Shown: piece by piece, positions 29,612-38,926 of the stretch
Numbering within the stretch: position 1 is the first letter of the stretch
How the letters are laid out: each line of letters begins with the position of its first letter
Origin: Alteromonadaceae bacterium BrNp21-10
Lineage (GTDB): Bacteria; Pseudomonadota; Gammaproteobacteria; Enterobacterales; Alteromonadaceae
Assembly (NCBI GenBank): GCA_030418115.1
Contig: JAUHQD010000020.1
Location: 1-62,224, forward strand
Direction of reading: 5' to 3'
DNA length: 62,224 nucleotides
Translations under genes and position numbers: made by a program
The notes under the pieces: model-generated
What the model was told of the DNA's origin: nothing
Seen by the model: the letters and a program-made list of their open reading frames with translations, nothing else
Databases searched by the model: none

Positions 29612-31054
29612 TTATTCCCAGCTTATCAACCGGTTGTCCCTAACTAATTCACGGGGTAAAGCGTTCTTTAATTTTCCTTTTAAAGCCTTAACTAAACCTA
29701 CTGGTTGTTGCTGAAAATACACACCGACTTCACCCATATTCTCTGTCAATGGCCAAGGAATGTCCCGACCTTGGTAATATTGAATTAGCTGTTGCTGATC
29801 AAGCTCAATACGATGTTTAGTAAACTCAGACCCCAACACAATAAATGCATCGTGTGCCAGTCGAAAGCCTTTTCGATGTTGTTCGGCGAGCTTTATGCCA
29901 ATACGCTCAAAACGTATTTTATCCAACAAGGGTTTACTCAATACCGGAAATAACCAATATTGTTCATTTCGTTGGTATACCTGCTGCTCGTTGTTAAGGG
30001 AATAACCGAATTGTTCAAGTAAATAATTGCTAAGTTCAGCTAAATCTTTCTTTGATGGAGGTGCGTAAGGGAAGTTCTTACGTATGCTGCCCACGTATTT
30101 AGTTTCAACGCTGCAGCGTTTACGCAGTTTAGCCACAAAGAAACCTTCGCTATCAAATATCTGTGGCCACACATGTAAAAAGCCTTCGGCGCTAACAGAT
30201 TGCTCCGCACCGACAAATAGATCATTCAATGGAATAATTTCTAGGGCTTCTGGAAACTGCTGCAGTAAAGCCAATATCGCTTGCTGATTTTCTAAAGGAT
30301 TAAGGGTACAGGTTGAATAGACCATAGTGCCACCGGATTTAAGGGCTGCAAATGCACTACTCAGTAAACGGCTTTGAGTGTCAGCAATATCGTTGATTGA
30401 CTCTAAAGACCAGTTCTTCAATGCATCTGGATCTTTGCGTATTGTTCCTTCGCCACTACAAGGGGCATCAAGTAAAATGGCATCAAAGGTTTCAGGAGTC
30501 CAACCACCAAAAATACAACCATCAAAATGGCTGGTTGCGGTATTACTAACACCGCAACGCTGTATATTGGCCGCAAGGTAACGTAGTCGACTGGAGGAAA
30601 ATTCATTAGCCACAATCAGACCTTGATTGTTCATTAACGCCGCTATTTGCGTGGTTTTAGAACCGGGCGCTGCCGCAACATCCAATACCATTAAATCTTT
30701 ATCCATAACGTCATTTAACAGTGCGATGGGGGGCAGCATAGAGCTGGCTTCTTGAATATAAAATAAGCCAGACAAATGTTCTGCTGTATTACCCAGTGGC
30801 AGATGTAGTTCCTGTAGTTCAGGCCGTTCAAGCCAAAAACCTTGTTCACACCAAGGTATGGCCGTAAAAATCCAATCTTGCTGCTGCATTTTCTCTATAA
30901 AGTCGCTGACGGATATCTTTAAGGTATTAACACGAATGCTTTTACGTAAAGGCTTTTGGCAATATTCTAAAAAGGAGTCCAACGACATATCTTCTGGTAG
31001 ATAGTTTTTTATATGTTGGACAAAGGCATCGGGAATATAGGTCTGAGTTGACAT
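29612..31054 (-). CDS. rsmF: 16S rRNA (cytosine-1407-C5)-methyltransferase RsmF
   Basis: RsmF methylates C1407 of 16S rRNA. This 480-residue protein has the NOL1/NOP2/Sun catalytic core: the SAM loop DVAAAPGSKTTQIA, the DAPCSGEGTIRKD motif and the catalytic cysteine in YSTCTLNPLENQ. A C-terminal region with a PUA-like fold follows, as in E. coli YebU (479 residues). It stands alone between the kinase operon and a small lipoprotein gene on the other strand. Confidence 0.94.
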   Translation of the reverse strand: MSTQTYIPDAFVQHIKNYLPEDMSLDSFLEYCQKPLRKSIRVNTLKISVSDFIEKMQQQDWIFTAIPWCEQGFWLERPELQELHLPLGNTAEHLSGLFYIQEASSMLPPIALLNDVMDKDLMVLDVAAAPGSKTTQIAALMNNQGLIVANEFSSSRLRYLAANIQRCGVSNTATSHFDGCIFGGWTPETFDAILLDAPCSGEGTIRKDPDALKNWSLESINDIADTQSRLLSSAFAALKSGGTMVYSTCTLNPLENQQAILALLQQFPEALEIIPLNDLFVGAEQSVSAEGFLHVWPQIFDSEGFFVAKLRKRCSVETKYVGSIRKNFPYAPPSKKDLAELSNYLLEQFGYSLNNEQQVYQRNEQYWLFPVLSKPLLDKIRFERIGIKLAEQHRKGFRLAHDAFIVLGSEFTKHRIELDQQQLIQYYQGRDIPWPLTENMGEVGVYFQQQPVGLVKALKGKLKNALPRELVRDNRLISWE

Positions 31055-31213
31055 GCTGGACTTAATTACTACTAAACGTGTAGCTAATTATTACTTAGCT
31101 CAGCATAAATAAACATGAATACTTTTATTTTGCTTAGCTAGCGCAGAAATGGGCAAGATTGTGATATAAAAATAAAGTTAGCCCAGAATAAAATTTTAAG
31201 GATTTATTTAATA

Positions 31214-31468
31214 ATGAAAAAATTACTGTTTTCTCTGACTTTTTTGACACTCACAGCCTGTTCACCGTTGACCACTGAGAACTACGATAAGCTTGAAGTG
31301 GGTATGGATTATAATGAAGTGATTGCGATACTTGGCGCACCCGACCAATGTAAGGAAGCGCTAGGCACCAATGGTTGCGTATGGGGGAACGAGCAAAATA
31401 AGTTTATTAAAGTGAGCTTTATTGCTGAAAAAGCCGTGTTCTTTGAAAAAGAGAAGTTATCAAATTAG
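31214..31468 (+). CDS. Small BamE/SmpA-like (DUF3862-type) lipoprotein
   Basis: This 84-residue lipoprotein has lipobox LTAC (Cys16), followed by a short domain of the BamE-like pattern: YDKLEVGMDYNEVIAILGAPDQC, which resembles the KLxxGMxxxEVxxxLGxP motif of SmpA/OmlA and DUF3862. The rest, with VWG and a beta-strand pair, completes the fold. It is not BamE itself, which is longer and found elsewhere. Its role is unknown; outer-membrane association is likely. Confidence 0.82.
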   Translation: MKKLLFSLTFLTLTACSPLTTENYDKLEVGMDYNEVIAILGAPDQCKEALGTNGCVWGNEQNKFIKVSFIAEKAVFFEKEKLSN

Positions 31469-31582
31469 AGAATAAGTTTAAGTAAAGCCCAGCTAGTATC
31501 TATTATTGGTTATGTATTAATTCAGACTCTATTCAGATAAGTGGCCATAGACTGGCCATCGTTTTGAGTTAGAGGACTTATT

Positions 31583-32248
31583 ATGCAATTTAAATCATTA
31601 ATCTTACTTTTATTATTATCGCCAATGGCGATGGCTGTCGAACACAGCATCATGGTGCGTGGTGAAGCCGTGGTTGCTGCTGTGCCAGATCAACTGCAGT
31701 TTACGGTGTTATTAGAGGAAAAAGGGCCTAGTACCGCTCAATTGAACGCCAAGACCAATGAAAGAAATCGACTTATTGTTAACTTACTAAGGCAACAAGG
31801 CGTTAAAGACGCGGATATTCAAAGTATGCGTATTCAATTAAATCCTTGGTATGAAAGAACCGAAAACGGTAATAAGCAAAGTGGATTTGTTTTAAGTCGA
31901 CAAATTAACGTGACGTTACGTCAATTAGACAACTATGCGCTAATTATTGATGGCATCTTAGCAATCGGTGCTGATCGCATAGAACGCTTTGAATATATTG
32001 CTAGTAATCAGCAAGAGGCTTATAACAAGGCGTTGGTGCTAGCAGTGGCAGATGCCAAGAAAACCGCCAGTTTACTCGCGGCGAGTGCAGAAACTTCATT
32101 AGGTAAGGTTATTTCAATTCAACAGCATTCAAACTCAAGAGCCCCAGTGGCCATGCGTATGATGGCAATGTCAGAAAATGCAGGTGATTTACCTGGCGAA
32201 ATAGGCGTGACAGCCAGCGTAGAAGTGGTTTATCAGCTATCAGAGTAA
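31583..32248 (+). CDS. SIMPL domain (DUF541) periplasmic protein
   Basis: This 221-residue protein has a signal peptide (residues 1-17, MAMA-V) and a SIMPL/DUF541 domain. The pattern VRGEAVVAAVPDQLQFTVLLEEKG and the later ALVLAVADAKKTASLLA are typical of the family. Members (such as E. coli YggE) are periplasmic and linked to oxidative-stress resistance, with no defined activity. Confidence 0.88.
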   Translation: MQFKSLILLLLLSPMAMAVEHSIMVRGEAVVAAVPDQLQFTVLLEEKGPSTAQLNAKTNERNRLIVNLLRQQGVKDADIQSMRIQLNPWYERTENGNKQSGFVLSRQINVTLRQLDNYALIIDGILAIGADRIERFEYIASNQQEAYNKALVLAVADAKKTASLLAASAETSLGKVISIQQHSNSRAPVAMRMMAMSENAGDLPGEIGVTASVEVVYQLSE

Positions 32249-32327
32249 ATCAAAGCGTGCTTAGTCACTAATTGTTGGTAAAATGCCTGCCACTCCGCTT
32301 TTAAATTTAGGCTATATGTCAGGCACT

Positions 32328-32795
32328 ATGCACGCTACAACTCAATTTAATACCGATTACCACAGCATGTTATTGCAAAGTAAAGGCTTGCTGGACGGTG
32401 AAACTGATTTCATTGCTAATTTGGCCAATTTGAGCGCCATTATATGGATGAATATGCCAGCGATTAATTGGTGTGGTTTCTATATCAAAAAGCAACAGCA
32501 ATTAGTGTTAGGGCCGTTTCAAGGCAAACCTGCCTGTATTCGTATTGAAATGGGCAAGGGCGTATGCGGCACTGCTGCCGCAAAAGCTTCAACTCAGATT
32601 GTTGATGACGTTCATCAATTTCCTGGTCATATTGCCTGTGATAGCGCATCTAATTCAGAAATTGTGTTGCCTATTTTGCAAAATGGCGACGTTATCGCGG
32701 TACTCGATATCGATAGCCCACTTTTGCAGCGTTTTAATCAACAAGATGGACTTGAACTGCAAAAGGTCGTTAACGTCTTGCAGCAAACATTGTGA
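32328..32795 (+). CDS. msrC: Free methionine-(R)-sulfoxide reductase (GAF domain)
   Basis: fRMsr reduces free L-methionine-(R)-sulfoxide using a GAF fold. All three active-site cysteines are conserved: one in ACIRI, one in GKGVCGTAA and one in HIACDSAS. The frame is open to 32283. I chose the ATG at 32328 because it aligns with the E. coli YebR start and gives 155 residues. No strong Shine-Dalgarno separates the choices, so the start is uncertain by 45 bp. A short acidic protein and proQ follow. Confidence 0.92.
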   Translation: MHATTQFNTDYHSMLLQSKGLLDGETDFIANLANLSAIIWMNMPAINWCGFYIKKQQQLVLGPFQGKPACIRIEMGKGVCGTAAAKASTQIVDDVHQFPGHIACDSASNSEIVLPILQNGDVIAVLDIDSPLLQRFNQQDGLELQKVVNVLQQTL

Positions 32796-32808
32796 AGGTG
32801 TCGAAATA

Positions 32809-33108
32809 ATGAAAGAAATGATAGATATCCACGTCGTTTTAGCCACGGATGAGGATATGCAGCACTGGGATGAAGACGCAGATCTGGCACTGGAACGTTT
32901 CAATGACATGTTGCATTACTTATACGATTCCGTCGATGATGACATTGAAATGCAACAATTAGAGAATATGATCCAGCATATTTGGGAATTTTGGTTGAAA
33001 GATCAGCATTTAATCGATATAGATGCTGAGGATCTGCAAGACTGGGTTGACCAATTAGTAGCAACTTGGGATGATGTCGATTCCAATCTTTTAACAGATG
33101 ATAATTAG
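32809..33108 (+). CDS. Small acidic protein of unknown function
   Basis: This 99-residue protein starts at the ATG at 32809, with GAAGGTG 8 bases upstream. A longer open frame reaches back into fRMsr but is implausible. It is strongly acidic (many Asp and Glu, few Lys and Arg) and appears mostly helical, with regular Trp residues (HWDED, IWEFW, DWVDQ, TWDDVD). I do not recognise the family. It is encoded between fRMsr and the RNA chaperone ProQ with 13- and 9-bp gaps, so it is co-transcribed with both. It could be an interaction partner or a nucleic-acid mimic, but this is only an inference from its charge. Confidence 0.75.
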   Translation: MKEMIDIHVVLATDEDMQHWDEDADLALERFNDMLHYLYDSVDDDIEMQQLENMIQHIWEFWLKDQHLIDIDAEDLQDWVDQLVATWDDVDSNLLTDDN

Positions 33109-33117
33109 TGAAATTTA

Positions 33118-33762
33118 ATGGATAGTCCTGAGAAGTTTTCCTCTAGTAAAGAAGTCATAGGTTTTCTTGCAGAAACATTTCCTGCTTGCTTTTCTATAGA
33201 AGGCGAAGCAAAGCCCCTCAAAATAGGAATTTTTCAGGATATTGCTGAACAGATTACTGAAGAGCCTCGTTTAAGCAAAACCTTGTTACGCTTGTCATTA
33301 CGCCACTACACCAATAGTTGGCGCTATTTGCATAGCATCAAAGAAGGCGCTCATCGGGTTAATTTAGCCGGTGAAAACGATGCCGTTATTGATAAAGAAC
33401 ATGCTGAACATGCGCAATTGCAACTGAAAGAAAGTAAACAAAAAGTTGCTGAGCGTCGTAAAGCCGATAATGCCAAAAATAACAATGTTAAGAAAAGTTA
33501 CAAAAAAAATGATGATAAATCAGCTGATTCAGCCCCTAAGGGAACTAAAGTAGCTCATACTAAGCCTAAGAAAAAAGCGCCTCCCGCGAAGAAATTGTCT
33601 GATGAAGAATTAAAAGTGGGTACCCAAGTGACTGTTAAAGTGGGTAAGTCGCCAATGCCAGCGACTATTACTGATGTTGCAAAAGATGGAATTCAAGTGC
33701 AACTGGTATCCGGTATGGTGGTAAAGGTTCAAAAAGACAATCTTCGCTTGGCAAATATTTAG
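33118..33762 (+). CDS. proQ: RNA chaperone ProQ
   Basis: ProQ binds structured sRNAs and mRNA 3' ends. The 214-residue protein has an N-terminal FinO/ProQ domain (about residues 1-115, with LAETFPACF, PLKIGI and LRHYTNSWRYL), a Lys-rich linker (about 120-165) and a C-terminal Tudor/KOW-like domain (GTQVTVKVG...VQKDNLRL). It is followed by prc after 69 bp, the proQ-prc order seen in E. coli. Confidence 0.95.
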   Translation: MDSPEKFSSSKEVIGFLAETFPACFSIEGEAKPLKIGIFQDIAEQITEEPRLSKTLLRLSLRHYTNSWRYLHSIKEGAHRVNLAGENDAVIDKEHAEHAQLQLKESKQKVAERRKADNAKNNNVKKSYKKNDDKSADSAPKGTKVAHTKPKKKAPPAKKLSDEELKVGTQVTVKVGKSPMPATITDVAKDGIQVQLVSGMVVKVQKDNLRLANI

Positions 33763-33831
33763 TAGTCGATCGCTTGTTAAGTAATGTGGTACTTGCCAAT
33801 TGCAAGCGGTTGAAAGCATAGAGGTAGTTAT

Positions 33832-35868
33832 ATGAATAATATTCTCTGCATGTCTGTTGCCGCAGCGATGGTTGGTTTAAGTGGTTTTGCTAACGCTGTT
33901 ACCCCTGCGGTATCTGTGGATGAATTACCGGTTCTTGAACAAGAAAGTCAACATGCTACCGCTGCAAAGCGCGTTTCAGCGTTATTCACTCGAGCACATT
34001 ATAAAGAAGTTATGTTGGATAATGTGCTGTCGGAAAAAGTCTTTGATCGCTATATCCGTTCTTTAGATGTGAATCGTAATGTCTTTTTAGAATCCGATAT
34101 TAAAGAACTCGAAAAGTATCGCGATAAGTTCGATGAAGCGTTAGATCGTGGTCGCTTAGATGCCGCTTACTCGGTGTTTAGCGTTAACCTGCATCGACGC
34201 ATAGAGCGTTATGAATATGCTTTATCTTTGTTACCGACTAAGTTTGATTATGAAGCTAAAGGTGATGTATTTGCTTTCGACAGAGAAGAGGCCCCTTGGG
34301 CTAAAAATGTTGCCGAGCTTGATGAGTTATGGCGTCAACGGGTTAAATACGACTCTTTAAATCTTAAGTTGAACGGTAAAACGCAGGAAGAGATAGTTAC
34401 TTTATTAACTAAACGTTATGAACGTGCAATTAAACGTTTAAAGCAAACCAAAAGTGAAGACGTTTTCCAAACAGCAATGAATGCTTTTGCGCGCAGCGTT
34501 GAAGCCCACACCAGTTATCTTTCTCCCCGCAATGCCGAACGTTTCCAAATGGAAATGAATTTGTCTTTCGAAGGCATTGGTGCGGTATTGATGTCGGAAG
34601 ACGATTATACCGTGATACGCAGCATTGTGCCTGGCGGCCCAGCTGAGCGCTCCAATAAAATAAAGCCAGAAGACAAAATTATTGGTGTTGCACAAGATGA
34701 CGAAGAGTTTGTTGATGTTATCGGCTGGCGTCTCGATGAAGTGGTCGAACTTATTAAAGGCCCTAAAGGGACGGTAGTAAGATTGCAGATCCTCAAAGGG
34801 GTATCCGAATCAAATGTACCCAATGAAGTTAGCTTAACTCGAGATAAGATAAAACTTGAAGATCGAGCAGCGAAGTCCGAAGTGTTTACACCTGATGAAG
34901 GCGTTCATAAAGGACAAAATTTAGGGATTATCGAAATTCCATCTTTTTACAATAATTTGCATAAAGATGTGAAAAAGGAAATCGCTAAGTTAAAAGAACA
35001 AAATGTCCAAGGCATTATTATTGATTTACGAGGTAACGGCGGTGGCTCACTGACTGAAGCGACGTTGCTGTCAGGATTATTTTTCGACAGCGGCCCTGTT
35101 GTGCAAATCCGTGACGGTGCCGGACGTATCAATGTAAACAGTGATACAGATGGGGTGACTTATTATAACGGTCCTTTGACGGTGTTAGTGGATCGCTATA
35201 GTGCTTCCGCCTCTGAAATTTTTGCTGCTGCAATGCAAGATTATGGTCGAGCAATGATTATCGGCGAGCAAACCTTCGGTAAAGGCACCGTGCAACAGCA
35301 TCGTGGTCTAGGGCGCATTTATGACTTATACGAAAATCCATTAGGTAGTGTGCAGTTCACCATTGCTAAATTTTATCGCATCAATGGTGGCAGTACCCAG
35401 CATCAAGGCGTAGTACCGGATATTTTATTCCCTTCGCCAATAGATCCTAAAGAGTGGGGCGAAAGTCAGGCAGAAAATGCATTACCTTGGGACAGTATAC
35501 CTCGCGCAAATTACACCACAGTAGGTGAAACAGCCAGTGCAGTGACTAATGTTAATCAGTCCCACTTAGAGCGTATTGCCCATGATCCTGAATTCGCCTA
35601 TTTATTTGAAGATATCGTGCGCTACAAAGCGGAAAAAGATGATAAGTTTATTTCATTAGTTGAATCTGAGCGTAAGGCCGAGCGTGACGAACAAAAAACA
35701 CGTAACTTACTACGGGCCAACGAACGTTTGGCGCGCTTAGGTAAAGAAAAAGTCGCCGATTTAGAAGAGTTGCCAGATGATTTAGACGAAATTGATCCGT
35801 TTAAGGTTGAAGCAGCAAATATTACTTTTGATGTGATTGCCACTGGCAAGTACGCTATTCGTCAGTAA
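33832..35868 (+). CDS. prc: Tail-specific protease Prc
   Basis: Prc is a periplasmic C-terminal-processing protease (with the NlpI adaptor in E. coli) that acts on FtsI and cell-wall hydrolases. The 678-residue protein has a signal peptide (to about ANA), an N-terminal helical domain and a PDZ domain (around residues 240-330). The catalytic core has the nucleophile Ser in YSASASEIFAAAMQDYG and the general-base Lys in FGKGTVQQ. E. coli Prc is 682 residues. A terminator follows. Confidence 0.96.
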   Translation: MNNILCMSVAAAMVGLSGFANAVTPAVSVDELPVLEQESQHATAAKRVSALFTRAHYKEVMLDNVLSEKVFDRYIRSLDVNRNVFLESDIKELEKYRDKFDEALDRGRLDAAYSVFSVNLHRRIERYEYALSLLPTKFDYEAKGDVFAFDREEAPWAKNVAELDELWRQRVKYDSLNLKLNGKTQEEIVTLLTKRYERAIKRLKQTKSEDVFQTAMNAFARSVEAHTSYLSPRNAERFQMEMNLSFEGIGAVLMSEDDYTVIRSIVPGGPAERSNKIKPEDKIIGVAQDDEEFVDVIGWRLDEVVELIKGPKGTVVRLQILKGVSESNVPNEVSLTRDKIKLEDRAAKSEVFTPDEGVHKGQNLGIIEIPSFYNNLHKDVKKEIAKLKEQNVQGIIIDLRGNGGGSLTEATLLSGLFFDSGPVVQIRDGAGRINVNSDTDGVTYYNGPLTVLVDRYSASASEIFAAAMQDYGRAMIIGEQTFGKGTVQQHRGLGRIYDLYENPLGSVQFTIAKFYRINGGSTQHQGVVPDILFPSPIDPKEWGESQAENALPWDSIPRANYTTVGETASAVTNVNQSHLERIAHDPEFAYLFEDIVRYKAEKDDKFISLVESERKAERDEQKTRNLLRANERLARLGKEKVADLEELPDDLDEIDPFKVEAANITFDVIATGKYAIRQ

Positions 35869-35896
35869 TGTATATTGAAAATATTTTAGAACTTTT

Positions 35897-35929
35897 AAGG
35901 GCTGCAGGTTAAATCTGTAGCCCTTTTTT
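35897..35929 (+). terminator. prc terminator
   Basis: AGGGCTGCAG...CTGTAGCCCT (one G-T pair) forms a 10-bp stem with a 7-base loop and is followed by TTTTTT. Confidence 0.9.
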
Positions 35930-35967
35930 CATAACTACAAAATAATAATTACAATAAGGTTTACGCT

Positions 35968-37299
35968 ATGAGTGCCAGGGGAGAGTTTTCATCACGGCTA
36001 GGATTTGTGTTAGCGGCAGCGGGATCGGCTGTTGGTTTAGGCAATATCTGGGGCTTTCCAACACAGGTTGCCAGTAATGGCGGTGCCGCATTTGTTTTAG
36101 TTTATGTCTTGCTGGCTTTTGTCTTGGCCTATCCAGTATTAATGGCTGAGCTGATTATTGGCCGAGCAACTCAATCCAATATGGTTGATGCACTGGGTAA
36201 AATCAGTGGTAGTAAGTTAGGTAGAGCCACCGGGATCTGGGGGTTTATTACGGTTTCGCTTATATTATCTTTCTACGCGCTAGTTGCCGGCTGGATGATT
36301 GCATTCGGTCTGGAATCTATCAGCGAAATGTTTAATCTCAGCAGTATTTCCGAGTGGTTAACAACCCAATCCTTACTGCGCAATATTATTTTCTGCGGAA
36401 TATTTATGTTTTTAACTGCCATGATCGTTACTGGCGGTGTAAGCGATGGTATTGAACGTTGGTCGGTACGTTTAATGCCGACATTACTGATATTAATCAC
36501 CGCATTGATCGCTTATGTACTCACGCAAGACGGTGCGATGGAAGGCTTAAAGGTGTATTTATTGCCTGATTTTTCCAAGGTGTGGGATCCGGATTTATTG
36601 ATCAGTGCCATGGGGCAGGCGTTCTTCTCTATGTCACTAGGGGTAGGTACCATGTTGGTATATGGCTCTTATGTAAGTAAATCCGAAAAACTCCCCACCC
36701 TTGGTGCCTCTGTTGCGCTAGTGGATATTGGTGTGGCGGTAATTGCAGGTTTATTGATCATCCCAGCTATGTATGTGGCACTACACAATGGTGTACAGAT
36801 ATTTTCTGAGTCGGGCGAGCTCATTGCTGGTGATAGCTTGATCTTTACTGTGCTACCTTCATTATTCGATAGTATGGGCGCTATTGGTCAATATGTTGCG
36901 TTAACATTTTTTGTTTTAATGATTATTGCGGCATTAACCTCATCTATCTCTATGCTTGAAGTGCCTGTCGCTTACGTTGTCGAAAGTAAAGGTGTAACAC
37001 GCTCTAAAGCGGTATGGCTTATTACGTTGGTTATTTTTTGTGTTAGTACGATTATTGCGTTTAACTTTGAATCGCTTTTTGGTTTAGTGATTGCGGCAAC
37101 AACGCAGTACAGTCAGCCGTTGTTAGGTTTAGTACTTTGCATATTTGTTGGGTGGGTGTGGAAACGCGATAGCATTTTACAAGAGTTAAAGCAAAGCGAT
37201 GAGCAAGTTGAGCACAGCCTGTTTTGGAAAATTTGGCCTTGGTACATTCGTAGTGTTTGCCCATTAATTATCGCTATTATGTTTTATCGTTCGCTATAG
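35968..37299 (+). CDS. Neurotransmitter:sodium symporter (SNF) family transporter
   Basis: This 443-residue inner-membrane protein has about 11 hydrophobic segments. TM1 reads RLGFVLAAAGSAVGLGNIWGFP, the diagnostic start of the NSS/LeuT family that lines the sodium and substrate sites. Bacterial members commonly import amino acids such as tryptophan, tyrosine or leucine with Na+. It is followed by an NhaC-type antiporter after 53 bp, and the pair may be co-transcribed. The substrate cannot be read from sequence. Confidence 0.93.
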   Translation: MSARGEFSSRLGFVLAAAGSAVGLGNIWGFPTQVASNGGAAFVLVYVLLAFVLAYPVLMAELIIGRATQSNMVDALGKISGSKLGRATGIWGFITVSLILSFYALVAGWMIAFGLESISEMFNLSSISEWLTTQSLLRNIIFCGIFMFLTAMIVTGGVSDGIERWSVRLMPTLLILITALIAYVLTQDGAMEGLKVYLLPDFSKVWDPDLLISAMGQAFFSMSLGVGTMLVYGSYVSKSEKLPTLGASVALVDIGVAVIAGLLIIPAMYVALHNGVQIFSESGELIAGDSLIFTVLPSLFDSMGAIGQYVALTFFVLMIIAALTSSISMLEVPVAYVVESKGVTRSKAVWLITLVIFCVSTIIAFNFESLFGLVIAATTQYSQPLLGLVLCIFVGWVWKRDSILQELKQSDEQVEHSLFWKIWPWYIRSVCPLIIAIMFYRSL

Positions 37300-37352
37300 G
37301 GCATCAATATGACTTTCCAAGTTATTACTGAAAAAGTACCACGAGGCTCGCT

Positions 37353-38804
37353 ATGAAAGAACATCAGCAACAACCGAGTATGCTTGACGCCCTAGTACCA
37401 ATTGTGATTTTGGTGATCCTACTATCGTCGTCCGTGATGTTGTTTAGCGATAATTCATCTTATGGTCCAAATCAAATTGCATTGCTAATCGCTACCGGTA
37501 TTACTGCCATTATTGGTATGAAAAATGGTTTTCGCTGGAAAGAAATTGAACAAGCGATGATTAGTGGTATTACCATTTCCCTTGGCGCGGTATTGATATT
37601 GCTGGCGGTAGGTTCGTTAATTGGTACATGGCTGTTATCCGGTACAGTACCCACATTAATCTACTACGGTTTGCAATTGCTTAATCCCAGTGTTTTTTAT
37701 GCAGCTACCTGCTTGATTTGCGCCGTTGTGGCAATGAGTATCGGTAGCTCATGGACAACCGCCGCCACCGTTGGTGTAGCCTTAATGGGCGTCGCTAACG
37801 GTATGGGACTATCGGAAGCCATTGCTGCCGGCGCCGTTGTCTCTGGCGCCTATTTTGGCGATAAAATTTCACCTCTATCGGAAACCACCAATTTAGCACC
37901 AGCTGTTGCGGGTACCGAATTGTTTGAACACATACGCTATATGTTGTGGACCACGGTACCAAGTTTTATTCTGGCATTATTATTGTTTTTGGCCCTTGGT
38001 TTTAGTGATTCATCATCTGTTTCCACTACCAAAATTGATGAAATCCAATTGCTATTGTCACAACAATTTAATATTGGCTGGCCAATGTTAGTGCCCTTGG
38101 TGGTATTGCTCACCTTAGCCATACGTAAAGTTCCAGCTTTTCCAGCGGTCGCCATAGGTGCGTTGTTAGGCGCTGTTTGGGCTGTTATTTTTCAGTCTGA
38201 TGTTATTAGTAAACTAGGGGCGAGTGATCACGAATATTGGTTATCTGCGATAATGGTTACTTGGACGTCGTTATACGATGGGGTTGTTATGGAGACCGGC
38301 AACGCCGAATTGAATGACTTGCTGAGCGGCGGTGGCATGTCAAGCATGCTCAATACCATTTGGCTCATCATGTGTGCAATGATGTTTGGTTCTGTTCTAG
38401 AAAAAATGGGACTACTTAAAAAGGCGGTAAGTGCATTTTTACATGGCGCCCATACCGCTGGCGCGATGGTGACAAGAACTATTCTTACCTGTATTGGTAC
38501 CAACCTGATTACTGCTGACCAATATATGTCAATCGTGATGCCCGGGCGTATGTACAAACAAGAGTTCAGTAAACGTGGTTTACATCAACTCAATCTATCG
38601 CGCAGCCTTGAAGATGGCGGCACCTTAACTTCACCATTGATCCCTTGGAACACTTGTGGCGCTTACATGCACAGCGTGTTACATGTTGATCCCTTTAGTT
38701 ATATTTTCTATGCCTTCTTTAACTTAATTAATCCAGTATTAGCGATTATTTACGCTTATCTAGGTATTAAAATATTACGTATTGAACCTGTAAAACAGGC
38801 TTAA
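37353..38804 (+). CDS. nhaC: NhaC-family Na+/H+ antiporter
   Basis: This 483-residue inner-membrane protein has about 11-12 membrane segments. SIGSSWTTAATVGVALMG and SGAYFGDKISPLSETTNLA are NhaC-superfamily signatures, with the polar residues in the latter typical of the ion-binding core. It probably exports Na+ in exchange for protons, though some NhaC relatives exchange organic acids. Its position beside the sodium symporter suggests they cycle sodium together. Confidence 0.9.
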   Translation: MKEHQQQPSMLDALVPIVILVILLSSSVMLFSDNSSYGPNQIALLIATGITAIIGMKNGFRWKEIEQAMISGITISLGAVLILLAVGSLIGTWLLSGTVPTLIYYGLQLLNPSVFYAATCLICAVVAMSIGSSWTTAATVGVALMGVANGMGLSEAIAAGAVVSGAYFGDKISPLSETTNLAPAVAGTELFEHIRYMLWTTVPSFILALLLFLALGFSDSSSVSTTKIDEIQLLLSQQFNIGWPMLVPLVVLLTLAIRKVPAFPAVAIGALLGAVWAVIFQSDVISKLGASDHEYWLSAIMVTWTSLYDGVVMETGNAELNDLLSGGGMSSMLNTIWLIMCAMMFGSVLEKMGLLKKAVSAFLHGAHTAGAMVTRTILTCIGTNLITADQYMSIVMPGRMYKQEFSKRGLHQLNLSRSLEDGGTLTSPLIPWNTCGAYMHSVLHVDPFSYIFYAFFNLINPVLAIIYAYLGIKILRIEPVKQA

Positions 38805-38926
38805 TATTGTCAAAATAAGCTATTTTATAAAGAATATTCGCCGTGGCCGATACTTTCGGTTGCGCCATTGCAAAGACGTCAATCTGCTATTGACCATAAT
38901 TGTATTTTTATTTCTTCGAGGATTGT

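Noticed and set aside
32545-32808. N-terminal extension of the small acidic protein into fRMsr
   Set aside because: It overlaps most of fRMsr in another frame, and a clear ribosome-binding site precedes the ATG at 32809.
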